Below, in pieces: positions 1 to 9,052 of a stretch of DNA of 64,000 bases. Every line of letters begins with the position of its first letter. The stretch's first letter is position 1. Origin of the DNA: Streptomyces flaveolus (GTDB lineage Bacteria > Actinomycetota > Actinomycetes > Streptomycetales > Streptomycetaceae); the NCBI RefSeq assembly GCF_014648815.1, contig NZ_BMRV01000013.1:1-64000 (forward strand), given 5' to 3'. The position numbers and the translations under genes were made by a program. The notes under the pieces are model-generated. The model did no database searches. It was not told the DNA's origin and saw nothing but the letters and a program-made list of their open reading frames with translations.

Positions 1-305
1 ATCCGCCCGCACCCCGTGCGGTGCACGCACCGGCGCCATGCTGATGGGCCCGCACGACGGTGGAATCGGCCGCCATGTCCCAGCAGACCTCAACACCGCA
101 TCAGCCTCCGCGTCGACCTGCTGAAGCAGCCGCTCGCAAGTTCCCTCAGCCGAGGGCAGGCTGTGTCGTTCATAGACGGTTTTCCACGGGCCGACCTGTT
201 CAGGTGAATCACGCCGCCGCGCGCCGGTCGTACCCCACGAAAACACCCGTCGATCACCTGCCGATGATCCCGCCCCGCCCGCAACAACCGTTACTGACCA
301 GGGAC
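1..305 (-). pseudogene. IS5-type transposase remnant (runs off the left edge)
   Basis: Minus-strand pieces in two frames match an IS5-family transposase. RDHRQVIDG lies near 265-290 and DSTVVRAHQHGAGA near 25-70. The latter is the counterpart of DSTIVRAHQHAAGA in the better preserved copy near 63.6 kb. The two pieces are in the right order but separated by frameshifts and stops, so no functional protein can be made. The element continues beyond base 1. Confidence 0.75.
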
Positions 306-341
306 GTCCCCAGGGACGCCCCTTCTTCATGTTTCCTGGGT

Positions 342-436
342 TCAGCAGGCGTCGCCGGGGATGGATCCGGCGGAGCGGACCTCGATCCGGTCGCCCGCGA
401 GGTGGTTGAGGAATCCGGCGGCCATCTGGGAGCGCA
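342..436 (-). pseudogene. arsC: arsC-type arsenate reductase fragment
   Basis: About 30 codons on the minus strand read RSQMAAGFLNHLAGDRIEV followed by RSAGSIPGD and a TGA. The first part is the segment just after the catalytic Cys loop (CxxNxGRSQMAA) of low-molecular-weight-phosphatase-type arsenate reductases. Both the P-loop itself and the C-terminal half are missing. The scrap abuts the truncated thioredoxin reductase on the other strand at about 436/437. The two genes are common partners in Streptomyces arsenic clusters, so this looks like the debris of an ars locus after deletion and inversion. Confidence 0.7.
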
Positions 437-1102
437 GGCACCGCCTACCGGGCGAAGACCGTGATCGTGGCGACCGGCTCGCAGCACCGCAAGCTGGGCT
501 TGGCGGGCGAGGACGCGCTCTCCGGCCGGGGTGTGTCGTACTGCGCGACCTGCGACGGCTTCATCTTCCGCGAGCACGACATCGTGGTCGTCGGCGGCGG
601 CGACACCGCGATGGAAGAGGCCACCTTCCTCTCCCGGTTCGCCAAGACGGTGACGGTCGTCCACCGACGGGACACCCTGCGTGCCTCCAAGGCCATGCAG
701 GAGCGCGCCTTCGCCGACCCGAAGATCTCGTTCGCCTTCAACAGCGAGGTCGCAGACATACGCGAAGAGGGCGGCAGGCTCGCGGGCCTGACCCTGCGTG
801 ACACCGTCACCGGCAAGACCTCCGAACTACCGGCAACCGGACTGTTCGTCGCCATCGGCCACGACCCGCGCACCGAACTGGTCCAGAGCCGGCTGGACCT
901 GGACCACGAGGGCTACCTCAAGGTCGCCTCCCCCTCCACCCGCACGAACATCCCCGGCGTGTTCGGCGCGGGCGACGTCGTCGACCACACCTACCACCAG
1001 GCCATCACCGCCGCCGCCAGCGGCTGCCAGGCCGCCCTGGACGCCGAACGCCACCTCGCGGCACCGGGTGACGAACACGCCGTCGCCGCAGCCCCCGCGT
1101 AA
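437..1102 (+). pseudogene. trxB: Thioredoxin reductase, N-terminal third missing
   Basis: Homology starts at codons TAYRAKTVIVATGSQ, so roughly the first 100 residues, including the GxGxxG FAD-binding motif, are lost. The best remaining start is GTG at 461. Downstream, the CATC redox pair (residues 28-31 from that GTG), the NADPH-binding VVVGGGDTAMEEA, the HRRDTLRAS segment and the C-terminal FAD motif GVFGAGDVVD are intact. The usual length is about 310-330 residues, against 213 here. Without the FAD domain it should be inactive. Neighbouring arsC debris suggests it was the arsenic-associated reductase (ArsT type). No gene is seen from here to 1399. Confidence 0.85.
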
Positions 1103-1399
1103 GAGCAACAGGACAGCACTGGGACACCTGGTGAGAGGCATCCACCGTGACGTGGACGCTGCCAAGCCCATGTTGAGGGGTTGCAGGACCGGCTGCTGCA
1201 GCACGGATCTGAGGCGGCTCAGGCGGCTGCCGAGGCCGGCCTTGTTCGTCGCCTCAGATCTGCTCAGTCCAGCACGCATCCGGCTTGCCTCGATGCTGCC
1301 CGGCCCCTCCGCCCGTCGGCGCGCCCGTGTTCCGCCACCGAAGACTGGTGGCCGCTCGAGCCGAGCTGAGGTCCCCGGGCGGCCAGCACGGCGGTGAGG

Positions 1400-2902
1400 T
1401 CAGTGGCTGGCGAGTTCGCCGGTGAGCTTGCCGTGGAGGTCGGCGCTGGGGTCGTTGAGGCCGATGATCTCCACCGTCTTGCCGCGCTGGGCGTACTTGG
1501 TCTCGATTGCGTCCAGGGCGGCGACGGAGGAGGCGTCCCAGACGTGTGCCGCGCTCAGGTCGATGACGACCTTGTCGGGGTCGGTGGCGTAGTTGAACTG
1601 GCCGACGAGGTCGTTGGAGGAGGCGAAGAACAGCTCACCGGTCACCGAGTAGACCACCGTGGTGTGGTCGGGGTCGGTGACGGAGGTGACGTTGGCGAGG
1701 TGGGCGACGCGCTTGGCGAAGATGACCATGGCGGTGACGGAGCCGACGACGACGCCGATGGCGAGGTTGTCGGTGGCGACCACGCAGGCCACGGTGATGA
1801 CCATGACGGCGATCTCGCCCGCCGGCATCCGCTTGAGGGTCTTGGGGGCGATGGAGTGCCAGTCGAAGGTCGCGAAGGACACCATCACCATCACCGCGAC
1901 GAGGGCGGCCATGGGGATGTCGGAGACGACGGGGCCGAAGACGATGCACAGCACCATCAGGAACGAGCCTGCCAGGAAGGTGGACAGGCGGGTGCGGGCT
2001 CCGGAGACCTTCACGTTGATCATGGTCTGGCCGATCATGGCGCAGCCGCCCATGCCGCCGAAGAAGCCGGTGACGATGTTGGCGATGCCCTGGCCGATGG
2101 ACTCGCGAGTCTTGGAGGAGTGGGTGTCGGTGATGTCGTCGACGAGCTTGGCCGTCATCAGCGACTCCATCAGGCCCACCAGCGCCATCGCGAGCGCGTA
2201 GGGGGCGATGGTGGTCAGGGTGTCCATGGTGAAGGGCACGTCCGGCAGGCCCGGCACCGGCAGGGAGGAGGGCAGTTCGCCCTTGTCGCCGACAGTCGGC
2301 ACCGCGACGCCGGCGGCGACCGTGATGACGGTGAGAATGACGATCGACACAAGCGGGGCCGGGATCACGGTGGTGATCTTCGGGAAGAACACCATGAGCG
2401 CGAGGCCGCCGATGATCAGCGGGTAGACGGGCCAGGGCACGCCCGTCATCTCGGGAACCTGGGCCATGAAGATCAGGATGGCGAGGGCGTTGACGAAGCC
2501 CACCATCACGCTGCGCGGCACGAACCGCATCAGCTTGGCCACGCCGAGCGCGCCGAGGACGATCTGAAAGACGCCAGCCAGGATGACGGCGGCCACGAGG
2601 TAGCCGAAGCCGTGCTCGCGGTTGAGCGGTGCGATGACCAGGGCGACTGCGCCGGTGGCGGCGGAGATCATCGCGCGGCGGCCGCCGACGATGGAGATGG
2701 TCACGGCCATGGTGAACGAGGCGAACAGGCCGATCGCGGGGTCGACCCCGGCGATGATGGAGAAGGAGATCGCCTCGGGGATCAGTGCGAGGGCGACGAC
2801 CAGGCCGGCCAGGACCTCGGTGCGCCAGACCTTCGGATTGTTCAGCCAGTCGGGACGCAGGCCGCGCAGGTGCGCGGCCGGGGACAGTGAGAAAGTGGAC
2901 AA
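1400..2902 (-). CDS. SulP-family anion transporter with STAS domain
   Basis: Integral membrane permease of the SLC26/SulP family, likely moving sulfate, bicarbonate or a similar anion. The N-terminal part carries the family signature around VALALIPEAISFSIIAGVDP and about ten further hydrophobic segments. The last 110 or so residues form a cytoplasmic STAS domain (VVIDLSAAHVWDASSVAALD). The frame is open far upstream, but similarity begins at about residue 3 after TTG 2902, and the proline/arginine-rich sequence upstream looks non-coding. The start is therefore TTG with no strong SD, and is uncertain. It is transcribed away from the MerR gene, with the palindrome at 3255-3278 between them, so MerR control is likely. 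Confidence 0.9.
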   Translation of the reverse strand: MSTFSLSPAAHLRGLRPDWLNNPKVWRTEVLAGLVVALALIPEAISFSIIAGVDPAIGLFASFTMAVTISIVGGRRAMISAATGAVALVIAPLNREHGFGYLVAAVILAGVFQIVLGALGVAKLMRFVPRSVMVGFVNALAILIFMAQVPEMTGVPWPVYPLIIGGLALMVFFPKITTVIPAPLVSIVILTVITVAAGVAVPTVGDKGELPSSLPVPGLPDVPFTMDTLTTIAPYALAMALVGLMESLMTAKLVDDITDTHSSKTRESIGQGIANIVTGFFGGMGGCAMIGQTMINVKVSGARTRLSTFLAGSFLMVLCIVFGPVVSDIPMAALVAVMVMVSFATFDWHSIAPKTLKRMPAGEIAVMVITVACVVATDNLAIGVVVGSVTAMVIFAKRVAHLANVTSVTDPDHTTVVYSVTGELFFASSNDLVGQFNYATDPDKVVIDLSAAHVWDASSVAALDAIETKYAQRGKTVEIIGLNDPSADLHGKLTGELASH

Positions 2903-3254
2903 GGAAGCGAGTACCTGTCGGGTTCGGGCACACCCCGCCGACGGGCAGGGGTGTGCGGGAGGGCGCGGAAGGCCGGGCCGGCATCCCGCGGACGGCCCGC
3001 TCGGCGGGCCGGAAGTCTGTGATGACGGAGCGGCAAGCGCGGCCGCGTACGCGGCCGGGGCTCTCGTCAGGGGCAAAGCATCACGGCGGGCAGGCAGCGG
3101 CGCAGGGCACCATGAACACGCGCACGCATTTCTCCCGCAAGGATCGAAGATCTTCGCCAGGGGCGCCATCGGCCCCGGCACGGCAGCGGGGCCGGACTCG
3201 AAGCCCGCGCCACACAGCGGAAGGCGGCGGGCGACCGTCCCTCAACATCGGCAA

Positions 3255-3278
3255 CTCTACCCTAACGTTAGAGTAGAG
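3255..3278. promoter_or_regulatory. 24-bp near-perfect palindrome, probable MerR operator
   Basis: CTCTAC, a C/T position, then CTAACGTTAG, an A/G position, and GTAGAG. Only one symmetric position differs between the two halves. It lies 36 bp before the MerR gene start and upstream of the divergent sulP gene. MerR regulators characteristically bind such dyads inside a promoter with a long spacer; the binding is inferred from position and symmetry. Confidence 0.7.
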
Positions 3279-3313
3279 GTCGGTGGGAAGCGGCAGCACC
3301 AGGGGCGACAACG

Positions 3314-3748
3314 GTGAGGACCACGGGCGTGGACAGCAAGCACATGCAGATCGGCGAGGTCGCCGCGCGGACGGAGCTGTCGCTGCGCACCATCCGGCAC
3401 TACGAGGAGACCGGCCTGGTCATCCCCTCCGCCCGGTCCCGGGGCGGCTTCCGCCTCTACACCGAGGCCGACATCGCCCGCCTCATGGTCATCCGCCGCA
3501 TGAAGCCGCTCGGCTTCACCCTGGACGAGATGCGCGACCTCCTGGATGCCACCGACCGCCTCGACTCCGATGAGCCGGCCGACATCGACGAGCGGGAAGC
3601 ACTCCTGGAGCGGATCAGGGCCTATGAGCAGGCCGCCGCCCAGAAGATCGAGGACCTGCGCGTCCAGCTGGCCCGCGCCGAAGACTTCGCCGCCACCCTC
3701 CGCGCCCGGCTCGGGACCGCCCGCTATCAGCAGGGCGCCTCGGCCTGA
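3314..3748 (+). CDS. MerR-family transcriptional regulator
   Basis: 144 residues from GTG 3314; GTG 3329 or ATG 3344 are alternative starts. The winged-helix MerR domain is clear (MQIGEVAARTELSLRTIRHYEETGLV, then GGFRLYTEADIARLMVIRRMKPLGF). It is followed by a dimerisation coiled coil (about residues 85-130, rich in E, R, A and L). There is no large effector-binding domain and no conserved Cys cluster, so the inducer cannot be guessed. It is divergent from the SulP gene across the palindrome at 3255-3278. Confidence 0.9.
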   Translation: MRTTGVDSKHMQIGEVAARTELSLRTIRHYEETGLVIPSARSRGGFRLYTEADIARLMVIRRMKPLGFTLDEMRDLLDATDRLDSDEPADIDEREALLERIRAYEQAAAQKIEDLRVQLARAEDFAATLRARLGTARYQQGASA

Positions 3749-3863
3749 AATCACCGGCCGGCGGCCTGCACCGCTCAGCGCACGCCGGGCTCCCAGGCGG
3801 CCACTGATGAGCGGTTTTACGAGGTGTCAGCTCGGACGCGGAACGCCAGCCCGTCCGGACTGC

Positions 3864-4229
3864 TCAGATGCTCTTACGGCCACGGCGCGACTGCCGCATC
3901 TGGCTGACTCCCATAAGGATGAGACCGGAGAACATGAGGGCGTTCGTGCCAAGGAAGCGCAACTCCCAGGACGGGCTTGGCACGAAGTGGAAGTAGAACA
4001 GCCCCTGGATCACGCAGGTCGCGCCCACCAGCAGAGCTCCGAGCCCATTGACCCGAGGGCGGGTGAGACGACGGCGTACCCAGGGCAGTGTCCAGCCGGT
4101 GCGCATCGACGCCATGCCCAGGGTGATCGCCAGCAGACCCAGGAACATGCCACTTCCAACGACCCATTCCGTGGGCCCCTCCCCATCGCCTGAACCCGCC
4201 CGCACCTCGCGAACTCGCCCGCTGATCAT
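3864..4229 (-). CDS. Small integral membrane protein, unknown function
   Basis: 121 residues from the first ATG, or 94 from ATG 4148, which directly precedes the first hydrophobic helix (MFLGLLAITLGMAS). Three hydrophobic segments are visible: that helix, GLGALLVGATCVIQGLFYF, and NALMFSGLILMGVSQM. The C-terminus is basic (RQSRRGRKSI). The amphipathic layout and lack of stops support a real gene. I do not recognise the family. Confidence 0.6.
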   Translation of the reverse strand: MISGRVREVRAGSGDGEGPTEWVVGSGMFLGLLAITLGMASMRTGWTLPWVRRRLTRPRVNGLGALLVGATCVIQGLFYFHFVPSPSWELRFLGTNALMFSGLILMGVSQMRQSRRGRKSI

Positions 4230-4313
4230 CCACCCAATGCCAAGAGCTCAGCCCGGCCGTCGCCGGCAGCGGTCTTGCTACCTGTCTAAAGGACGCGTCA
4301 AGAAACGCGGGGT

Positions 4314-5677
4314 GTGCCGGGAAGTCTGGTCGGCGTCCGTAGGGCCGTTTGCCCTTTTGCCGACACCCCGGAGGTTCGCCGTCTTGGCTGCTGCCCCGCG
4401 CTCCCGTTCCCCCTTCCTCGGCCTTCCGCCCTAACCAGAACGCCAGGCCGTTGCCCGGCGTTGCGCACGGAGACCGTCGGTGGGCTGGTCCTGCTGGCCG
4501 CAGCGGTGGTGGCACTGGTGTGGGCGAACAGCCCACTGGCCTCCTCCTACAGCACCCTTCGCGACGTCCGCTTCGGGATCCCGCACTGGGTTTGGACTTG
4601 TCGGTCGGCCACTGGACCTCCGACGGGCTGCTGACCGTCTTCTTCCTGGTCGCGGGGATCGAGCTGAAGCGGGAACTGGTGGTGGGCTCGCTGCGCACGC
4701 CGGCCACCGCCGCGCTGCCGGTCATCGCCGCCGCGTGCGGCGTGGCGGTGCCCGCAGCCTCCTATGCCGCCACCGCCGCGGCCGGCGGGGGCAGCATGGA
4801 CGGCTGGGCGGTGCCGATGGCCACCGACATCGCCTTCGCCCTGGCGGTCCTGACCGTCATCTCCACCCACCTGCCGACCGCCCTGCGCGCCTTCCTGCTC
4901 ACCCTCGCGGTCGTCGACGACCTCGGTGCGATCCTGATCATCGCGCTCTTCTTCACCTCCGACCTCAATTTCTGGGCGCTGGCCGGGCTGGTCGTCTTCT
5001 ACCTTCTGCAGCGGATGCGGGTGCGCGGCTGGTGGTGGTACCTGCCGCTTGGGGTGGTGATCTGGGCGCTGATGTACAACGGCGACATCCACGCCACCGT
5101 CGCCGGCGTCGCCATGGGCCTGATCCTGCGCACCACCCGCGACGAGGGCGAACAGGATTCGCCGGGCGAACGCACCGGGCATCTGCTGCACCCGCTGTCC
5201 GCAGGGATCTGTGTGCCGCTGTTCGCGCTGTTCGCGCTGTTCGCCGCCGAGGTCAGCGTCTCCGGCGACGCGCTGGGCGAGGTGTTCACCACCCCCGAGC
5301 CCCTCGGCGTGGTCATCGGCCTGGTCGCGGGCAAGATCCTCGGAATCTTCGCCGGCACCTACCTGGCCGCCCGCTTCACCCGCGCCCAGCTCAACCCCGA
5401 ACTCGCCTGGGCCGACGTCTTCGGCCTCGCCACGCTGGCCGGCATCGGCTTCACCGTCGCCCTGCTCATCGGTGCACTCGCCTTCCCCGGCACCGCCACC
5501 GGCGAGCACGTCAAGGCCGCCGTCCTCATCGCCTCCCTGGCCGCGGCCCTGCTGGCCGCGCTGCTCCTGCGCCGCCGGAACACCGTCTACCGCCGCCTGT
5601 ATGTGGAGGAGAACATCGACGAGGACGCCGACGGCATCCCCGACATCTACCAGCGCACCCCAGGCAGCGGCGCATGA
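4314..5677 (+). pseudogene. nhaA: Na+/H+ antiporter NhaA, frameshifted
   Basis: NhaA exchanges protons for sodium across the membrane. The first helix ([21 protein letters not shown]) is read in one frame up to about 4590. The remainder ([28 protein letters not shown] onward) is in another, so a single-base indel near 4585-4596 separates them. The downstream part is otherwise complete: the VPMATDIAFAL segment with the conserved Asp, LTLAVVDDLGAI with the Asp pair, and the streptomycete C-terminal tail ending in DIYQR. Either this is a recent inactivating mutation or an assembly error; a corrected gene would be full length. The true start in the first frame is not clear. Confidence 0.85.
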
Positions 5678-6027
5678 CACGACCACGCGCGCACCGTCCA
5701 CGGGCCACCGCAGCGGCATGGCTGCTGATCTGCATACTGGCCACCGTGGCCCTCATCCTCACCACACCAGCCTGGGGCAAGATGCTCTGGCTGATCGCTG
5801 CCGCCGCCCGGCGACGGGTGGCGCGGGATCCTGCCGACATCTCCCGCAAAGGGCAGCCCGACATCCAGAGCCTGGGCAAGCTGCGGTACGTCGTGGAGCA
5901 GACGTTCGCCCTGCTGCACCAGTTCAAGCACCTCGCCGTCCGGTGGGAACGTCGCCTGGACCTCCACGACGCCTTCGCCTCGCTCGCCTGCGCCCTCATC
6001 TGCCGGAGGAGATTCCGGAAGAGGTAG
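5674..6027 (+). pseudogene. Membrane-peptide 5' end fused to an IS5-type transposase tail
   Basis: ATG 5674 overlaps the nhaA stop (ATGA), suggesting translational coupling. The first 50 or so codons give a basic N-terminus and one hydrophobic helix (AAWLLICILATVALILTTPAW). From about codon 55 the frame continues into the C-terminus of an IS5-family transposase (LGKLRYVVEQTFALLHQFKH, WERRLDLHDAFASLACALI). The original partner of nhaA was therefore cut off by a transposase remnant. The product, if made, is a chimera. Confidence 0.7.
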
Positions 6028-6071
6028 CTTGATCGTCCTGCGGCCGAAGCAGAGGCGGAAAGGAGGGACGA

Positions 6072-6461
6072 GTGTCCGAACAAGTGGTGAGGCCAAGCGA
6101 GGTCCTGGCCCAAGACGAGGTCCGACTGCTCCAACGGGCTCTCGGTGAATAGGGTGGGCCAGCTCGGTACAGCGATGAACTCGCCTTCGGTATGGGGTTT
6201 GTGGACGCTCACGATCTGCTCGGTCAGTGCCGCATCCTGATCCGCGCTCTGGGTGACGATGATCCAATCAAGCCGGTCGATTGGGCGCGGACCCTTCTGG
6301 CTGCGGAGATCGTCTTCGTCAGCGACCTCGTCGGCTCGGGCGTCGAGTGGCACACGACCACGGGGCTCACCGACGAGGCCACCCTCCCGCTCCTCCGGGC
6401 AATCCAGCGAAAGCTGGCCAAGACCGTGAGCGCCTACGACGGAGAGCGCCCGGACGCGTAG
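6072..6461 (+). pseudogene. Hypothetical protein interrupted by one in-frame TAG
   Basis: A strong SD (AAGGAGGG) sits 6 nt before GTG 6072. The frame reads MSEQVVRPSEVLAQDEV..., hits TAG at 6150-6152, and then continues without interruption to a stop at 6461. The intervening sequence is coding-like (GGPARYSDELAFGMG before the in-frame ATG at 6192). One frame with one stop implies a nonsense mutation in a 129-codon gene. A shorter product could start at ATG 6192, but it has no good SD. I do not recognise the family. Confidence 0.6.
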
Positions 6462-6550
6462 CCAAGATCGTGTTACGAGTTCTTAAGGTCTGGAGAGCGG
6501 GTGCAGGGTGTGCGGGGAACGATCCGGCGAAAGAGACGGACCCCCCACAG

Positions 6551-6748
6551 ATGACCCTGTTCGGCGTCGAGCACATCTTCCCTCCGGACCAGGAGACGGA
6601 CACCCTGGCCGGGACCGAGTTGCGCGAGCAGGCGGCCAAGGCAGTCGGCTCCCTGCTGAACGGCGAGATCCCCATGTACGGGGCGGCCTGCTCCGGGGTG
6701 ATGACGGTGGATACACTCCTGCGCCGGAGGGGATCACGGGGTGAGTGA
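6551..6748 (+). CDS. Small hypothetical protein, first gene of a coupled set
   Basis: 65 residues from ATG 6551 (MTLFGVEHIFPPDQETDTL...), ending 8 bp inside the next gene. The sequence contains an amphipathic segment (ELREQAAKAVGSLLNG). It could be the surviving 3' end of a longer gene, since the frame is open upstream with poor codon bias. The overlap with the gene at 6741 argues that it is translated in the same operon. Function unknown. Confidence 0.45.
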   Translation: MTLFGVEHIFPPDQETDTLAGTELREQAAKAVGSLLNGEIPMYGAACSGVMTVDTLLRRRGSRGE

Positions 6749-7886
6749 GATAGAAGAGGCGCCCGCGGAGCCTGGTTGGCTGCGCCGGACGTTGTCGCAC
6801 AGCAGGCGCGGCCCGTTGCTGCTGATATCCGCGCTGGTGCTCGTGCTTGTGGGTACCGGGCTCGGTACGTGGGCGGCGGACACGTGGCCGTGGCCGAAGG
6901 ACCGCTACTGCTGGGGCGCCTGGGAAGAGGACAGCGGTCCGGGCTTCCTCGGCGACGAGGCCTTCGGCGATGATGACGACGGGTCACGCACCGGCAGGGA
7001 GACGGCACCTACCCGCGAGCGTCCGACCGGCAGCTGCGAGGTCGCCATCGCCAGCGACTACAAGAGCAGTTACGACGGCGACAAGGTCACCACCGACCAG
7101 AAGGTGTCCGTCGAGTACGGCCCGGTCCCCAAGGCCGCGGAGGCCCGGCTCGCGATGGTCCAGGACGGTTTCCTGGGCGGTGACACGGTCCCGCTCCCGG
7201 ACGGTCTACCGGGCACGGTGAACGGGCGCGGTGGTCTGCTGGTGCTCCCGAAGTCCTGCGATACGCAGGACGGCCGGCCGACCGTCGTCACCATGCACGC
7301 GTCCGGCACGTACGCCAGCGGCCCCTCGTACACCGAGAACGATCCGGCCGACCTGGGCGGCGCCCGGGAGGCGGCGGTGCTGCTCGTCGCGGCGGCCAAC
7401 CGAGGGATGGAGGCGGCCGGTTGCGCGCCGCACGAGCCACTGAGGGTCAGCTCGCCGCTCTACGACCTGCCGGGCAAGCAGGAACGCGTCTTCAGCCCCT
7501 CTGACGACGTCTGCGGCATCCGCGGCCTGCGCCTCGACACGGAGGACATCGAGTACCAGATCGGCGCGGTCACCCGCGACCTGCAGACCTGCAGTGTCCG
7601 TGGCGATCGCGACGGCGTGCCATACCTGGACCTGGCGATGGTCGCGCAGCCCCGGCTGGCCGCGGTGTTCGACGGCATCGCGGGCGAGCGGCCCGCGGCC
7701 CGTGGCTGGCGCGGCACGGGCACCCTGGGCAAGGAGCACGCGATAGTACAGGCCGACTGCGCCGGCCGGCCCGTCGTCTTCCTGATGGGCGCCTCCACCG
7801 ACCCCGGCCACCTCGCCGTCTTCGCCAACGCGGTCGCGGCCCGCCTGGGCTGCGCCCCCATCGCCCCCAAGGGAGCCGGCCGGTGA
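6741..7886 (+). CDS. Membrane-anchored extracellular protein, paralogue 1
   Basis: 381 residues from GTG. A short cytoplasmic N-terminus (about residues 1-25, basic near the end) is followed by one transmembrane helix (GPLLLISALVLVLVGTGLGTW) and a long exported domain. That domain opens with YCWGAWEED. Cys residues recur in matching positions in this protein and in the next gene (for example TGSCEVAI, GCAPHEP, CGIRGLRL, LQTCSV, QADCAGRP, RLGCAPI), which suggests extracellular disulfides. It overlaps its neighbours on both sides. No known domain is recognised. Confidence 0.8.
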   Translation: MSEIEEAPAEPGWLRRTLSHSRRGPLLLISALVLVLVGTGLGTWAADTWPWPKDRYCWGAWEEDSGPGFLGDEAFGDDDDGSRTGRETAPTRERPTGSCEVAIASDYKSSYDGDKVTTDQKVSVEYGPVPKAAEARLAMVQDGFLGGDTVPLPDGLPGTVNGRGGLLVLPKSCDTQDGRPTVVTMHASGTYASGPSYTENDPADLGGAREAAVLLVAAANRGMEAAGCAPHEPLRVSSPLYDLPGKQERVFSPSDDVCGIRGLRLDTEDIEYQIGAVTRDLQTCSVRGDRDGVPYLDLAMVAQPRLAAVFDGIAGERPAARGWRGTGTLGKEHAIVQADCAGRPVVFLMGASTDPGHLAVFANAVAARLGCAPIAPKGAGR

Positions 7887-9052
7887 GCAGCACTGCGGAC
7901 GAGCCGAACCGATACGAGCAGCCCCTGCCCGCCGAGCGGGAACTGCTCAGCGAACGGCGACTGCGCCGGTGGCACTGGCGCAGGCTGCTGCGCGGCCGGG
8001 TCCGGCCGCTGCTGGCCGCGGGTCTCGCCGGGATGCTGCTCGGCGCTGGGGGCATGGCCTGGCAGACGCAGGCCGGGCCGTTCGCGCCGGACGAGGTGTG
8101 CTGGGGCGCCCTGTCCCGCGACGACCTCGCCGCAACCTTCCGCAAGCCGGAGGACGTGAAGGCGGTCGAGGCTCCCGTGCTGCACAGTGGGCGATCCATG
8201 GACGGCCCCACCGGCAGTTGCCAGTTGACGAACAGCGACGGCGACGCATGGGCGCTCACCGCCCGGGTGCACCGGCTGGACGACCGCAATGGCGACGACG
8301 GCAAGTGGGCCGACGAGTTCCTCTCCGCCCGTCTCACCCCGCTCGGCGGCGGCCTGCTGGGCATGGCCTCGGACAACCGCGCCTGGCTCGCCATCCCGGA
8401 CGGCTGCCTGGGACGCCCCGGCGACCTCGACGGGCCGACCGTCGTGGACATCGCCCAGGGCAGCTGGATCACCGACATGGAGCCGCGTACCAAGGAGCGG
8501 GATGGGATGGCCCGCATGGTCGTGAAGCTCGCCAACAAGGTCAGCGCGGACCTGGGCTGCACCGGCACGATCGCCGATCCGGTCGACCGCCTGCCGAAGG
8601 CCGCCCGCTACACCCGCACAGAGAAGCCGAACGCGCTCTGCGGCATCAAAGGGCTGACCCTGGGCAAGAAGCGCCAGCTGCACCAGTACCCCATGATCAC
8701 CGACGGGCACGGCCCGGTGCGCACCTGCGACCGGGACATCACCGGCTCACAGCCGAAGCAGCGCCTGATGACCGTCGAGGACCCGAGACTGGCCGGGATC
8801 TTCACAAGAGTGGCGCTATACGAGGGCGACCGGGTGCGCTCCGCCGCCGGCTACGGCGGCCTCAGCCCTAACCTCGGCATCTTCCAGGCCCGTTGCCAGG
8901 CGGGCGAGACGGTATTCGTCGTACAGGCCAATGGGGACGGGGCGAGCGCGGACCTGCGCACCCTCTTCCCCCGCTATGTCGAGGCCGAGGCCGCCCGCCT
9001 CGGCTGCGGCCCGCTGAAACTGAAACTGCCACGGCCGGGCGAGGGTCGCTGA
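7883..9052 (+). CDS. Membrane-anchored extracellular protein, paralogue 2
   Basis: 389 residues from GTG 7883, overlapping the previous stop by 4 bp (GTGA). It has the same architecture as its neighbour: a cytoplasmic basic N-terminus, one helix (LLAAGLAGMLLGAGGMAW), then an extracellular domain beginning VCWGALSRDD. The same spaced motifs recur (TGSCQLTN, LGCTGTI, LCGIKGLTL, VRTCDRD, QARCQAG, RLGCGPL). The two genes are tandem duplicates that have diverged strongly, and are probably co-translated. Function unknown. Confidence 0.8.
   Translation: MSSTADEPNRYEQPLPAERELLSERRLRRWHWRRLLRGRVRPLLAAGLAGMLLGAGGMAWQTQAGPFAPDEVCWGALSRDDLAATFRKPEDVKAVEAPVLHSGRSMDGPTGSCQLTNSDGDAWALTARVHRLDDRNGDDGKWADEFLSARLTPLGGGLLGMASDNRAWLAIPDGCLGRPGDLDGPTVVDIAQGSWITDMEPRTKERDGMARMVVKLANKVSADLGCTGTIADPVDRLPKAARYTRTEKPNALCGIKGLTLGKKRQLHQYPMITDGHGPVRTCDRDITGSQPKQRLMTVEDPRLAGIFTRVALYEGDRVRSAAGYGGLSPNLGIFQARCQAGETVFVVQANGDGASADLRTLFPRYVEAEAARLGCGPLKLKLPRPGEGR

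Noticed and set aside
1394-2890. Plus-strand open frame of 498 codons rich in Asp, Gly and His
   Set aside because: It is exactly antisense to the SulP gene; the composition is the mirror of its codon bias, with no domain and no SD.
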